From positions 1,798,001-1,862,000 of the forward strand of contig NC_134288.1 of the NCBI RefSeq assembly GCF_949628215.1: 64,000 nucleotides of DNA. The letters run 5' to 3'. A program made the translations under genes and the position numbers. This DNA comes from Phalacrocorax aristotelis. Lineage: Eukaryota; Chordata; Aves; Suliformes; Phalacrocoracidae. The notes under the pieces are model-generated. The model ran no database searches, was not told where the DNA came from, and worked only from the letters and a program-made list of their open reading frames with translations. This document shows positions 1-11,186 of this stretch, in pieces. Each line of letters opens with the position of its first letter. Position 1 is the stretch's first letter.

Positions 1-2645
1 TCTTTTTAATTTTAATGTATTTCTTTCAATGCTGGCTGTGCAACAGATTTGTGTCTGGGCAGCTGCTCCAAGCGGGGAGGCTGGTGGTCCTGGGAGGGCT
101 TGAGTCAGAGCTGGGGGGAGCAGCAATGGGTTTAGGGTTGTGGGAGTCTGGGCTTGTCCTGGACTGGGGTTGGCGCGGTGCTGCCTGGCATGCGGGGGTT
201 TACCCCAGGGGTTGCGGCAGTGGGACTGGCAGATGCCTGGCTGTCCATGCCCCGAGCTTTTTGGGACCAAGGAGGGTGTTAGCAGGCATGTGGCCTTGTG
301 TTGAGGTGTGGTGTTGCCGTGTGCCGACTGTTGTCTGCCCTGTGGGACCCCCTACAGGGGACGTGTGCCTGGTGAGGAGGCTGCTCCTGTCCCCGCCAGG
401 TAGGGGGTCCCAGCCTGGTGGCATTTCCCAGGGCCAGCTGAGGGCTGTCACTGGGATTTCTGTCAGCCTGATGTGACAACAGGATGCTGTGGGGGCTGTT
501 CCATCTGATGAGAGGTGGAGGTGTGGGGCACCCCACTGCAAGGCTGGAGCGGCTGCTGGGTTCGATCCGTCAGTGTCAGTCTGACCCCTCCGGGAGCCTG
601 TTAAGCGCAGGGCTCTGCTGCAGCCACTGGCTCAGCATCCCCTGGTTGTTTATTTCTACATCTCCCTGCCTGGTCTCGTGGCCTGGGGAGCTGAAGCCAG
701 GTGCCGGTGGCCAGGGATTGGGAGCACAGCGACCCTGGGTCTCCAGGGACACTGGGAAGCCATGTGTCTCCCTTGCAGAGAGTTGGGAGATGAGAAAGCA
801 GTCCCCACTCCTGCTGAGGCTTCCCAGACAACAGCAGGTTTCCAAGCTCATGCCTTCCTGTGGGGATGGACTTTTCGTCTCGCAGTGGTGGTGGGGACAG
901 ACACTGCCCAAAGTGACAGTCCAGCGTGTACTGGTGGTGGGGCCAAGTGATGGCCATGGGTTGTTTTTTTTTTTTTTTAAAAAAAGCTGCTTGCTTTGAA
1001 CCCGAGGAGTATCCCAGCTCCCCTGGTGGGTGATGCGTGTGGTGTCCTGCAGTGTCACTGGTGGTTGTGTGTGCCTGTCTCCGTGCCGCGTTTACCGGAG
1101 GGAGTTGAATGCTGGAAGGAGAATGGCGGGCGGACCGGCAGGATTTTGGGGGCCTTCTGAGCGCTGCAGAGTTGGTTGGGCTTTCTGATGGGAGTCCAGC
1201 CCTCTGGTTGGGGATTACAGAGGTTGATGGCCGTGGGATTGCAAGATCACATCAAGGGGACTCAGCTAAGGCTTGCAAGGGAGGGTGTTCGGAAGGGAAA
1301 AGCAGGTGAGACTGGTGTATTTGAGGGTGTTAAATGCCAAATATTGTCTCAAAGACAAAAAAAGGACAACTGAGATCTTGCTGTGATCAAAGTGGTGGTA
1401 AGTTCTTTCTCCCTGGGGAAAAATATTTTATGTAGCTCTTGATTTAGGAAAGATCAGTCTTTTTTTTCTCTGATTTATTCTCTTCTAATTGTTTTCTAGG
1501 AAGAAGGCAGTTATTTTAATGTAGCATTTTATATAAAGACGCTGAAACAATACCTGGCTGAGACTGAATACATGGCCCCTGTGTTTCTGAAGGGCTTCCA
1601 GAGGTGTAGATGCAGAGTTCTGCCTTTTTGGTGTGCAGATGTTTGGAAGAGTCTTTAAAGTTAGCCGTAACCTCACTGGTTGGCAGGAGGCGTGGGAAGG
1701 TGTTGATGTACTGCCGCAATCCCTGCCACTCTGTTAGAGGACAGGGGGCTGCAGGTCTGCAAACTGATGGGTTTTAGGGTTTTCCATCCATGCTGCTGTC
1801 CTGCTGTCCTTCTGCTCCATGCAGCCTCAGTGCTCCTGTCCAGGGTGGCAGCATGTTGGTGCTGGCATGAGCGTGTGAAGCATGGCCAGGCATGCTGACC
1901 TCTGGGGTGGGTTGCCTGGAGAAGGGAAAACTCCCCCCAGACCGGGGACCTGCTGGAGGCCGTTGGGCTCTGAGCTGGCTCTCTGCAATGCCACAGCCTC
2001 TGGTTGGGGGGTGGCAGGAGCCTCTGCGAGGGTGCTGGGAGCTGTACCCCGCTTTACCTGCATAAGGCTGGGCACAGTCTCTTGTCTGGAATTCGGGGCT
2101 GTGGTGGGGGCACAGGACTTCCCTGAGGAGCAGGCAGCTCTGCTCGAGAGCCACTGCAGCTCTAGTGGCTCTGTGCAGCCTTGCTCCGGCTCGCAGGGCA
2201 GCTTGGCCCCTAGGCTGTCCAGGGTCTGCTTGTTCAGCATGGTGAGCAGGTGTGGGGGGCTGGCACCTGTGCACAAGACCCAGGGAGAGCTGGTGGGGTG
2301 GTCTGGCAGGGCTGAGTGGGAGCGTTGCACCGCAGGCAGCTGGGACAGGGGTGCGAAGAGGAAAGGGCTGCCCCGGGCAGGGGGTGCCAGGCAGGAAGCA
2401 GCTGGCGTTGGGGTTTCCGTGGGTGGCTGGGCAACCCCTGCCAGGAGTAGCTCTGCCTCTCAGGAGCCAGAGAAGGAGGAGGTGTGGGGCTGGGGGAGGA
2501 GACCGGTGGTAGCTGGGGCCTTCGGGAGCTGCTTGCTGGGTCTGGCGGGGCTTCTGCTGGCTTGGCTTTGGGCTGCCACCCCCCGGCGGGCCCTGTGCAT
2601 TCCTGGTGCCCCAGGCGGACAGCACTGCATCCTCTCTCCTCCCAG
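1..2645 (+). other. TGIF2: TGIF2 intron (3' part) preceding the last coding exon
   Basis: The segment directly precedes a clear splice acceptor (CTCCTCCCAG ending at 2645) and the homeodomain-encoding exon, so it is intron of the same gene. The part of the homeodomain before the recognition helix is not encoded here, so the earlier TGIF2 exons lie to the left of the window. I see a T-run/A-run at about 963-985 and GC-rich stretches. Long open frames between about 1.8 and 2.6 kb on both strands show no domain and follow the high GC content. No other gene is supported. Confidence 0.75.
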
Positions 2646-3230
2646 ATCTGCAACTGGTTCATCAACGCCAGGAGGCGGCTGCTCCCTGACATGCTGCGCA
2701 AGGACGGGAAGGACCCCAACCAGTTCACCATCTCCCGCCGCGGGGGCAAAGCTGGTGATGTGGCCCTGCCACGGGGGGCTGCTGCTGGCTCTGGGGTGCT
2801 GGTGGTACCTCCTGTGACGGCCACGGGGGCCTCCAAGGTGCTGTCAATGTCCGTGTGCCCACAGGTACTGTGCCACCCTGCCCAGGCGCTGGGCAGCAAC
2901 CTGACAGTGGTGAGCGCCCACAGCCCCGAGCAAGAGAAGCCCCCTGGCCTGCAGCGAGCAGAGCCGGACCCTGCCCCCAAAGCGCTGCTGGGTGCCACCG
3001 GCAGTACCATGACCTTGCTGGCCCGGGCCGAGGCAGCCAGCCCCACCAGTGGACTCTTTAACACACCACCCCCCACGCCCCCTGAGCTCTTTGGTGACGA
3101 CTTCAGCAGCTTCCAGCTGCTGGTGGAGGTGGCGCTGCAGAAAGCGGCTGAGCTGGAGTCACAGCGGCAGGGCGGGCAGCTGCCCCTCTTGCCCCAGACT
3201 GAGCCCCCGGGAACCTCCATCTCCAAATAA
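2646..3230 (+). CDS. TGIF2: TGIF2 homeobox protein, last coding exon (5' partial)
   Basis: This is the last coding exon of TGFB-induced factor homeobox 2, a nuclear TALE-homeodomain repressor known to bind SMADs and recruit histone deacetylase to dampen TGF-beta signalling. The exon opens in phase 0 after CAG at 2645 and encodes 194 residues to a TAA at 3228-3230. Its first residues, [17 protein letters not shown], are the third (DNA-recognition) helix of the homeodomain; isoleucine inside WFINARRR is the TALE signature. The following [10 protein letters not shown] and DVALPRG fit TGIF2 rather than TGIF1. Near the C-terminus are the TGIF-family [13 protein letters not shown] segment, with Thr-Pro sites, and [19 protein letters not shown]. 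The middle is Ala/Pro/Gly-rich and somewhat longer than I recall for mammalian TGIF2. The homeodomain N-terminal part lies on earlier exons outside the window. Neighbouring DLGAP4 supports the identification through conserved linkage. Confidence 0.95.
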   Translation: MCNWFINARRRLLPDMLRKDGKDPNQFTISRRGGKAGDVALPRGAAAGSGVLVVPPVTATGASKVLSMSVCPQVLCHPAQALGSNLTVVSAHSPEQEKPPGLQRAEPDPAPKALLGATGSTMTLLARAEAASPTSGLFNTPPPTPPELFGDDFSSFQLLVEVALQKAAELESQRQGGQLPLLPQTEPPGTSISK

Positions 3231-5440
3231 CCACCCGGGCCGGGTCCTGCAGGGTGCCGGACCCTCCTGGCTTTGTGCCACCTGTCTGCCTGCACCCCCC
3301 CGACCAGCTCATCTCAGAAGTGGACTCCTGCCTTCCCTGGGGCTCTGGGATCTGTCAGCCAAGAGGGGAGAGGAAGGACTGTCCCATCCCACCACCCTCT
3401 CGCTGGGGAGACGGCCCCTGCTGCTGCCCTCGCCGCTAAGGATGGTGCCCTGGGTGTGCGGGAGGATGCAGCTGCTGCAATCTGGCCACTGTGAAAAGAC
3501 CTTTGCAGCTTTAGCAACCTCTCCCTGCCGCCACCGATGGTTACTGTGGAGCTCCCCTTGGAAAACCTGCTGACTTTTTCTCTCTCCTGTCAACAAGGGT
3601 CCAGCCAACACCATTTCTTCAGGGAGAGAGAGAGAGATTTTACCTTTTTTTAAAGTTGGTGTCTGTTTTAAGGACTACGGATGAAAAGCTTTTTCTCCCA
3701 AATCTCTGATCTTGCCCCTGCCTTTTTCCCCCCTCCCCCTTTCCTCCTTTTGTTTGTGGAGGGCCGTTCTGGCACCTTGTGCGGGCCAGGAGCCCTGCCT
3801 TGCCCAGGGAAGGGCCAAGGACAGATGAACTGGAAACCTGAAGTCTGTGGCCTTTTTTTCACACAGAAAACAGGGGACCCTCCTCCTCTGCCTTAGGGTG
3901 TTACAGATGCTGCCAGTAGAAATCTCTATGGTGCTGTTTAGCAGTTTTTTCTGTTGAGACATTTCCCCTTTAATTGTGATTTATTATATGATTTTTTTTC
4001 TTCTATAAGCATTTCCACAACTTCCCCGTGTTTCTCATGAGTTCCTGCTGAATATGTGCACGTTGTGTCCCAGAACAGAGAGCGCATTGCAGAGCCTGTG
4101 AGTCGCTGACAGTAGGCTGCTGCTGGGTGGACGCAAAGCTGAGACTGTGAAATTTTGTATCCAACGTCTTTATTTTCTATTTAAAAAAAAAACACAACAA
4201 AAAAACCCCAAACAAACCCAAAAACATTTGGAAAGAGGTACATTGTGGGTACGGGCCTGTGCATTCTACAAGTGCAGCGCTCGCAGCCTGCAGACCACGG
4301 TATTGGAAAGCAGAGTTGTCTCATCAGCCAAGAGCTGATGAGCTGCCCTGGGAACGCGGAGGGATCGAGTCCTCCTTGCTCCCTGTTCCGCCTCCCACCC
4401 TGCTCTCACTCTCCAGGGCTGAGTGTGGCTATGCCCGGTGGTGTGGTACTGGTGACCTCTAGTGACAAGCTGGTGTCTGCTGGGAACTGTCGGGGCTCCC
4501 CCAGCCTGGCCTGGGGGTGCTTTTCCGTCTCTGGGGCAAGCCCTAGCCTAGCATAGCTTGCTGTCGCTGAGCCTGGGTGCTGCGCTGGTCCTGGGACTGA
4601 GATAACTGCTGTTTCACTGTAAAATGTAAGTTAAATAGCGCTACGTACGCACCTATGTTATCTATCCTGAGAAACACTAATCCTAGGTAATTAGCCTGAT
4701 TATTAAATTGCATGACTAGAGATAATAACCTCCACAGGATCTGGTGCCGTGCAGGGGCTGGAGCCAGCAGTGCTGGGAGAGCAGCACACTGGAGGATGAT
4801 GGGGCCTGGAAGGGAAAAGCACTGGTTTTGGGGACCAGTGTTTTCCCCCCCTCATTCCCTCTTTTTCTTCTTCAGAGAGAAGGTGGCAGGGAGTGCTGGC
4901 ACGGCGATGCAGGAGGGCTTGCCAATAGTGCGTCCTGTTGGCTGGCTGCCCCTGTGCAGTGCAGGGATGGCTCTAGCTCTGGCACTACCTGGCTAGGCAG
5001 CGGGCACCATTTCAGGTGGATGCTCGTCATGTGGCTGTGACCATCCCCTTCCTCATCTCCCCCAGTTCCATTTTATGTCCAGCCTTTGCCCTCTGCCTCC
5101 TTTCTGGGGAAAGCCCTGAATTTTAGAACCCCCTCCCTTATTACTAGGTAGCCCTTCCCCTGTCACCCCACTGCAGTTCTGTTTCCTCCCCCAGGGGAGG
5201 GAGAGGCTTTTTAGTCTCGTCCCTTTATTTTGCCCCAGCCAAACCAAAGTGGTTTCCTCCCCCTGGGCAGGAGTGCTACAGCTGCACCTGTGCCATGGTC
5301 CGGTGTTGCTGCCCTGGGGATGGACCAGAAAGAGTGGGGAGGGCAGGGATTATTGGAATGAAATTTATGGAGCAAAAAACTACTGTAAATATCTTTTTTG
5401 TTTGTCCTTCTGTTGTCAAATAAAATTTTTTTAGTTTTGT
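3231..5440 (+). other. TGIF2: TGIF2 3' untranslated region
   Basis: About 2.2 kb of non-coding sequence runs from the TGIF2 stop to a canonical AATAAA at 5419-5424, followed by a T/GT-rich stretch typical of the downstream cleavage element. It contains a short GA repeat near 3622-3634, an A-rich tract at about 4185-4225, and AT-rich parts at 3960-4020 and 4615-4730. No other gene-like feature breaks it. The exact cleavage site and any earlier poly(A) use cannot be read from sequence alone. Confidence 0.75.
5419..5424 (+). terminator. TGIF2: Poly(A) signal AATAAA of TGIF2
   Basis: Canonical hexamer AATAAA, followed within 10-35 bases by TTTTTTTAG, TTTTGTGTGG and a T-run, which is the expected downstream U/GU-rich element. 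It is a well-placed end for the TGIF2 transcript. Confidence 0.8.
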
Positions 5441-5456
5441 GTGGCTTTTTTTTTTC

Positions 5457-5467
5457 TATATATATAT
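5457..5467. repeat. Short TA microsatellite
   Basis: An uninterrupted alternation of T and A of about 11 bases lies just after the T-run downstream of the TGIF2 poly(A) signal. Confidence 0.8.
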
Positions 5468-5511
5468 GAGCTGGACTATGTCATTTGTGGGTAGCTCACT
5501 TGCTCCTCCCT

Positions 5512-5530
5512 CACCCCCACCCCCACCCCC
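5512..5530. repeat. Short C5A repeat
   Basis: Three tandem C-runs separated by single A bases (CACCCCCACCCCCACCCCC pattern). Confidence 0.8.
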
Positions 5531-7579
5531 TGACACTCAGCCAAAGCAGCTTAAGAGGCCTGAGGAGCATTGCTGGGTGTGGAAAAAAAGGGGCCAGTGA
5601 CTGGCACGGGCCTGCACTTACGCCACCATCATTTGCTCTGACAGCTGTTATGTGCTTGCTTCCCACAACATTTGATCCTGGTGTCTGGGAGCCAGAAAGC
5701 ATTTGGCAGCAGCAGAGGGCTGATTCACTTGTATCTTCCCTCCTCCTGGCCAGCACTGGAAAAGTGAGGCAGCATCATTACTACCCCCTTGGCAAGGGAA
5801 AAAAACACTACACACAGTTCCCTGGGTCAAGAACCCTGTGAGTCCGGCAGGGGTCCTGCAGCACTGCTCCTGGAGCAGCAGCCCCAGCCAGCCTTGCTCT
5901 GCCACAGAGGGCAGGGGCATGGACCCGCAGGCTGCTGCACTCCCAGCATCGATGTGGCAGTACGGGGACACAGCAAGGCTGGGCTCTGGGCTGCTGTGCC
6001 TGCTCCTGTGCTGCCCTGGGGGCTTGGCCAGCCTCTTCCATGCACTGGGAGTGGTATTTCATCTGCTAATGTCTTCCAACATGTATCAGCTCAGGGCTGC
6101 AGTCCCTGTGCTGCCTCGAGACAGGTATCTGCTTTCTGCCATAGCAGGGGCTGGAGTGGGGGCTAGCACCTGTTCAAGCCCTTTGCAGCCCCCTCACCCC
6201 TGGCTTCCTGTGGCACAGGGTGACCCCAGGGGCGCTGTGTCCCCTCTGGCATTGGGCAATGGCTGTGGAAAGATGGAGGCACCTGGCCTCACTCGTGCAG
6301 CTCCAGGGAAAGCCCTGGGCAACTCTGGCGACAGGAATAGAAACAGGGCATCCCCCACCCTGCGTGGGCTAATGGTGCTTTGTGCTCATGGTGAAGAATG
6401 TGGCTGGGGCACCCAGGGGGTTTGGGGTGCCCAGGCGGGGCTGGAGCCAGGACGCAGCCAGGGCAGGGCACTGCCAGCCCAACTGGGGGAGGTGGTCTGC
6501 ACAGCAAGTGCAGGGCATGGCTGGGTAAAACACGACCACTGCCCCTCAGCCCTGCCTGCCCCTCCTGCAGCCTCAGGTAGCGCCTCAGTGGTCCTGAGCT
6601 GCACCAAGGTGCCTTTGCCTCAGCCAGGCGCCTGGGACCCCCAGGCATGTCAGGCACAGCCTCAGGGACCTGCACTCGCCTCCATGGGGAAGGGGCCACT
6701 GACCCCCAGCAGGGCTCAGGCAGACCCTGCCCCAGGGCGCTGGGCAGCCGTTCCCTGCAGACACAAGGGGAGCTCGGGGGGTGGGGGGGACAGCCGGCAT
6801 CCTCACCCTCCCGTGCAGCGCTGGGTGTCCTTACCCGGGGTGGGAGGCACGGCTCTGACCCCCCCCAGCCACCGCCTCCCAGGACAGCAGCTCAGACTTG
6901 CGCTGCCGGGAGGGGTCCTGCCCGCTCACCCCCCCCAGCCCTGTCCCAGCCCTGCAGCCCGCCCTCTCCAGCCTGCGCTCTGCCCCGGGCACGCTCAGAC
7001 ACTGCGTTGAGCGCAGAAGCATCAGCATGGTGCTTTCATACTTCTCATGCCACAGCCAACACTACCCTGAAAACACCCATGGGCGGGGTGGTGGTGGTAA
7101 GTCTTCAGGAGACCCTCCCTGGCAGCTGCATCCCCCATCTCTGTGGCAAGGAAGCAGTGCAGGGCATCAGGCTGTGCCCCAGAGCAGCGCAGCTGGAGGG
7201 CAGGGAGAGCTATGCGTTGCAAGGGCCCCCAGGCTCCCACGGATGCATGGTCAGTGGCAGCGCAAACCATCCTCCTCCTTCCTGCTGTGCTTCTCTTACC
7301 TGGATAATGCAGGGAGCCGCTGCCCCGGCACCGCTTCTCCGGGCACATGCCGGCCTGGCTCCACGGCCCCCCTGGTTTCAGCGCTGCCTGGGACGGTGGA
7401 CTTGAGCAAAGGGTGCTGAGCTGGTTTCAGGGGAGTCCCGCAGCCAGCCGGCACACACGGTGCTCGCAGGAAAGCAGGCAGCTGTTCCCCGAGAAGCCCG
7501 GCCAGCACGGCAGCGGCCGCCACTCAGCTGGGGAGACCCCACCTGCTGCAGCCCTCAGCACAGGCACCGGGGGTTTATG

Positions 7580-8195
7580 CTGAGACGGGGCCGGCACTGG
7601 TGACGACCCGCCATGAGGCAGGCCCAGCCTGCCGCGCCTGCGGAGAGTCCCGGGGCCCGGAGGTGCGAGGCACGGGCCGCCCCGCGCCCCCCAGCACAGG
7701 CGGCGCTGAGGAGAAGCTGGACCTGGGCGCCGCTCTGTCCCCGCCCCGGGCTCAGAGCGGCAGGGCGAACCCCCCGGGCCCAGCCGAGCCCCCCGCGCTG
7801 GGCAGGGCACGTCCGTCCGTCCCGCCCGCGGCCGGCCCCGCCACCCCGCCCTCACACCGCCCGGCGGGGGCGGGACACCCCAGCCCCGCCCACTGCTACC
7901 ACCAGAAGTCCCGCCCCCTCCCAGCCACCTCAGCGGCTATTTGCCCCACAACACACATGGTCTGTTGTGATTGGCTGGCCTGAGCAGTCACCCCGCCTAC
8001 TAGTTTACCCGGAAGTACATTTTACACAGAAGGCCCACCCCCACACACGCGGGGGCAGCCATTTTGTTTCACCCGCCATTTTATGGCAGGGAGCAGCCAT
8101 TTTGTTAAACGTCATGCAGCTCTGTGATTGGCTGACAGTCGTATCTTGACACCATCATACCCACGTGCCCTCAGGCAGCTCCATGATTGGCTGCC
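7580..8195. promoter_or_regulatory. CpG-rich promoter-like region with ETS, YY1, CCAAT and E-box motifs
   Basis: A CpG-dense block (about 7580-7930) with several CCGCCC/GGGCGG-type GC boxes runs into a cluster of core-promoter motifs. There is an ETS site CCGGAAGT at 8009-8016, YY1-like GCCATTTTG at 8058-8066 and 8097-8105 (plus GCCATTTTA near 8075), inverted CCAAT boxes (ATTGG) at 7970-7974, 8127-8131 and 8186-8190, and an E-box CACGTG at 8162-8167. This combination is typical of TATA-less housekeeping promoters, yet the site lies between two convergent gene ends rather than at a recognisable gene start. I cannot name a downstream gene. On the plus strand, possible splice donors (GTAAGT) occur near 8669 and 8696; a minus-strand transcript would run toward TGIF2. 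Confidence 0.5.
7951..8020 (+). repeat. Left arm of an imperfect inverted repeat
   Basis: Read on the plus strand, this arm has the order ACACATGGTCTG, GATTGGCTGG, a C-rich stretch, then AGTTTACCCGG and ACATT. The reverse complement of 8415-8489 shows the same order: ACACAGGTGGTCTG, GATCGGCTGG, a C-run, GTGGTTTACCTGG, GTCCAT. The arms enclose about 390 bases that include the YY1-like motifs and two further GATTGGCTG copies. Seen directly; the arms are clearly diverged from each other. Confidence 0.6.
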
Positions 8196-8414
8196 CACTT
8201 CCTTTGGATCCAGAGATGCTCAGCTATAAAACCACATCAATTTATATACAAATACGTAAAGTTGTGTATAAATACTTATTTTCAGATATATACTTCTAGG
8301 TTTGTATAAATGTGTATATATTTTAAGATACATATGTACATTTATAAAGCTGTAGAGATTAAATATATGGAGCCATAAAACCAGGGGTATAAAATAGATA
8401 AAAAGTCCGCTGTG

Positions 8415-8489
8415 ATGGACACCCAGGTAAACCACTGGGGGGGGTGTGTGTGTCTGTCCTACCAGCCGATCCCCACAGACCACCTGTGT
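8415..8489 (-). repeat. Right arm of an imperfect inverted repeat
   Basis: Its reverse complement aligns in order with 7951-8020: shared blocks are TGGTCTG, GAT-GGCTGG, a C-rich block, and GTTTACC-GG. It lies just past the probable DLGAP4 3' end. The arm contains a G-run followed by a short GT repeat at about 8437-8453. Confidence 0.6.
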
Positions 8490-8629
8490 AGGTGGAAGAG
8501 GGCATGACTTCTGCACAAGTCATCTGTGAGGCAAGAGGGTGGGACTCCCACCAGCAGCCCCCCCATCCACCCCGTTACAGACCAGCCACTGCTGAGAATA
8601 AAGAGGGAGCGAGACTGCAAGCAGCTATA

Positions 8630-10970
8630 AATTCAGACTGCATTTGTTTATTTAGTATTTTTTTTATGGTAAGTCAGCCAGCTGTCCTTGCTGCTGTAAG
8701 TTCTTCTCCTCCAAGGTGGCAGGAAACAAAATGAGAGTCAGGCAGGCACACGCGCTCACCTCAGCTGCCCGGCCTCACCCCACAGACCCATGCATGCAGG
8801 ACAGCTGCCATCAACGCCCCACTTCACCTCTCCTGGCTGCAGCACGCAAAAGACACCCTGAGGGCCTGGTGCGACCAATCCAGGATGAAAAGCAATCTCA
8901 GGCCAGGAGTGAAGATGATCATTTGACAATTACAAGAGATGGGCTGTTCCTACAGACTGCTGGCCTGGGAAAAAGCAGCTTTCCAGGCCAGCTCCCTGGC
9001 AGCAGCCTCTGCCACTTTTGGAAGAATAATTTTAAAACAACCCAAAAAAAAAAAAACGACCATCAGCAAAAAAAACCCAAAACACAAACAAAAAACCTCC
9101 ACCTTTCCCTGGCATTCTCAACTTCAATGCTAGGTATCTCTAAAACTATATCTTTACAATCCTCCCCCAAAACCTGACAGTGCAACCCAAGAAGTCAATG
9201 TCTCTACCCCCAATGCTGAATTTGAGTTACATTATGACCAAGGTTTGATAGGAACCTAATTCTGTGTTTCAGAGTTTATGACAGATGGGCAGAAAGCTCT
9301 AAGAGCACCTTTGCATGGACAACACTGGACAGTATACAACGGTCACTCAGACATCATTCAGGATTTCACTTTTATTTATTTTTTTGCCTTCTGGATCACC
9401 AACACCCTTGGCTGAAACTTCTTTGGGATTCTACCCCCACCCCCACGAAAGTAACACACAGTCTCCCAACTCATTCAAGCAAGTGAAGAAAAGAAAAAAA
9501 ATCCCCAGCAAGATCACTCAGGATGGGGCCAAATGCTTATTGATGGGGTGGCAAAGAATTCTGTGGTAGCAGTTCTGGCTTCAAGAGCCAGACTGAAAAA
9601 GGAGATCTACAAAGGGGAAAATGGGCTAAAAAGTATTTAGCAATCCTTCCTCTACCCAAAGAGCAGGGAGATAAGGAAAAAATAGTCATCTGATTACACA
9701 CAGGGTATATATTTTTACACACACTTTTACAGACATCTAGATATAGTACATGTAAAAATATATGCTATACATATGCCCATTCTCACCAAGGTGCTTTTAG
9801 TAACCATCTGCACTGTGCATATGGGCATGTATACGTGTGTATGAATTAAATGTACAGGTACTACTAAGTGTATATGTGCATATGTACACATACATACAGG
9901 CAGGCAGCCTACTACCAGCTACCTGTGCCTTCCTCTTTGTACAAAACCCAGTCCTCCCACCTTAAAATGCCATCACACTCTCCCCAGCCCACCCCTTCCC
10001 CAGCCCACTTTGAAACAGGTTCCCCAGTGTAGCAGCTTCTTTCTCAACAAGCAATTCAAGGAAAATTCAAGGAAAAACAGGGAAGAGGAGAAAAATCAAA
10101 GTGAAGCACGTGTGGACCATGGCCATAGTTGCTCTGTCGTCCTTCAGCTCCCCTCCTGTGCCTGGAATAGGGTACTGCTCGCTCCCTCAGGATCAGCCAG
10201 CTAAGCACTAGCCCTTCCCCTCTTTGCCAGCTTATTGCACCATTTGCTTCTGGGCTGCATTTTAACAACTCTGCATTACATTCCACAGACCCTGTTATCC
10301 TCTCACATCAATAAAACAGAGGAATACAAACCCACTGCCCTGTTCCTGCCCACCCACCCTCCTTCCACCCCAATATCCCCATGAAAAGGAAAAAAAAAAA
10401 AATCCCAAGAAAGGCTGCTTGCGAGCAGAGTGCAACAGTAGTACACACTGAATGGGTGTTCTCTTCGGGAGCTCTGTGGAAGAGAGGTTATTTCTAACAC
10501 GGTAAACAAAGCCATGCAAAAGGTGGGATAAAGGGAGGAGGAAGGAAAAAATAAAGGATGAGAAGGAAGAACATAACTGAGGAGGAGGAAGAACACACAG
10601 CATGGCAAGTGCCCAAGGCTTCATGTTTTCTTGTCCTCTTCTTGTAAACAAGCTAATAATTCTCATTAGATAGAGCAAGTAAAAAGACAAGTTCCAAGTT
10701 GAGGGGCTGGAGTTTCCAGGAGTCTGTTCAGTCCATTCAGCAACACCACAGCCAGTGAGAAAACGAGGGGTATTTTTTCTTTTCTTTTTTTTTTTTTTTT
10801 TAAAATCTTCATTACTTAAAGCTGAGAGAAAAAAAAGCCAACTCAGGAGCCCTTTTCAAGGATGGCTCATTGTCTCTAGACTGAATAAATCACACTAGTT
10901 TAGAGAGAACCTTTTTTTTCCTTTTTAATGACTTATAAAAACCACATGATTCCTTCCTCTGCCCCTTTGC
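8630..10970 (-). other. DLGAP4: DLGAP4 3' untranslated region
   Basis: This is the sequence downstream of the DLGAP4 stop codon on the minus strand. A minus-strand AATAAA at 8647-8652 gives a plausible end about 2.3 kb after the stop; another overlapping pair of AATAAA hexamers lies at 9371-9380 and could make a shorter form. The UTR contains several A/T homopolymer tracts (for example about 9045-9090 and 10785-10802), an AT-rich part around 9700-9900, and a Pumilio-type TGTACATA (minus strand, near 9884-9892). No ORF here is credible. Confidence 0.6.
8647..8652 (-). terminator. DLGAP4: Candidate poly(A) signal of DLGAP4
   Basis: Minus-strand AATAAA in an A/T-rich setting. It is the most distal canonical hexamer before the CpG-rich region. 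Upstream AATAAA pairs at 9371-9380 are alternatives, so its use is an inference. Confidence 0.5.
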
Positions 10971-11186
10971 TCAAAGGCGGGTCTGTGCCTCAGGTACGTA
11001 GATCTCAATGCTATCTGCGCTCTCCGTAGCCGAGTTCTGCCGGACGGAGGCAGCCCTCTTGGCTGCCATAAGACGCTTGCGAGCTTCCTGTCGCTGCTTG
11101 TCTGAATCAGAGGCTTTGTCCCGGTTCAGTTGGGATTTGGACTTGGCTGGCTTCTTTGGCACTGGAGGGGGTGGTTTCTTCTCTTC
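10971..11186 (-). CDS. DLGAP4: DLGAP4 last coding exon (exon 7)
   Basis: Encodes residues 381-451 and the TGA stop at 10973-10971. The acceptor on the minus strand is CTGTCTCCCTAAAG just before 11186, entering in phase 0. The product begins EEKKPPPPVPKKPAKSK, continues with a highly charged KQRQEARKRLMAAKRA helix, and ends SIEIYVPEAQTRL. The last residues are the class I PDZ ligand that in this family binds SHANK PDZ domains. If the intron were not spliced, upstream codons would read on as an unrelated open frame. Confidence 0.95.
   Translation of the reverse strand, partial: EEKKPPPPVPKKPAKSKSQLNRDKASDSDKQRQEARKRLMAAKRAASVRQNSATESADSIEIYVPEAQTRL

Larger units (their letters stand above)
5441..7580. 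other. Intergenic DNA between the convergent ends of TGIF2 and DLGAP4
   Basis: GC-rich DNA follows the TGIF2 poly(A) site. It starts with a short TA repeat (5457-5467) and a CCCCCA-type repeat (5512-5530). The long open frames here, up to about 390 codons on the plus strand from 5838, have compositionally biased translations with no recognisable domain and overlap others on the opposite strand, so I treat them as by-products of high GC. I looked for myosin light chain (MYL9) sequence, expected between these genes in mammals, and found none. Confidence 0.6.

Noticed and set aside
1882..2817. Long open frames on both strands overlapping the TGIF2 exon
   Set aside because: They are out of frame with the clear homeodomain coding sequence and follow from high GC content.
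5838..7010. A 390-codon plus-strand open frame between TGIF2 and DLGAP4
   Set aside because: Its Pro/Ala/Gly/Ser-rich translation has no domain, and similar frames overlap it on both strands in GC-rich DNA. No supporting splice or start context was seen.
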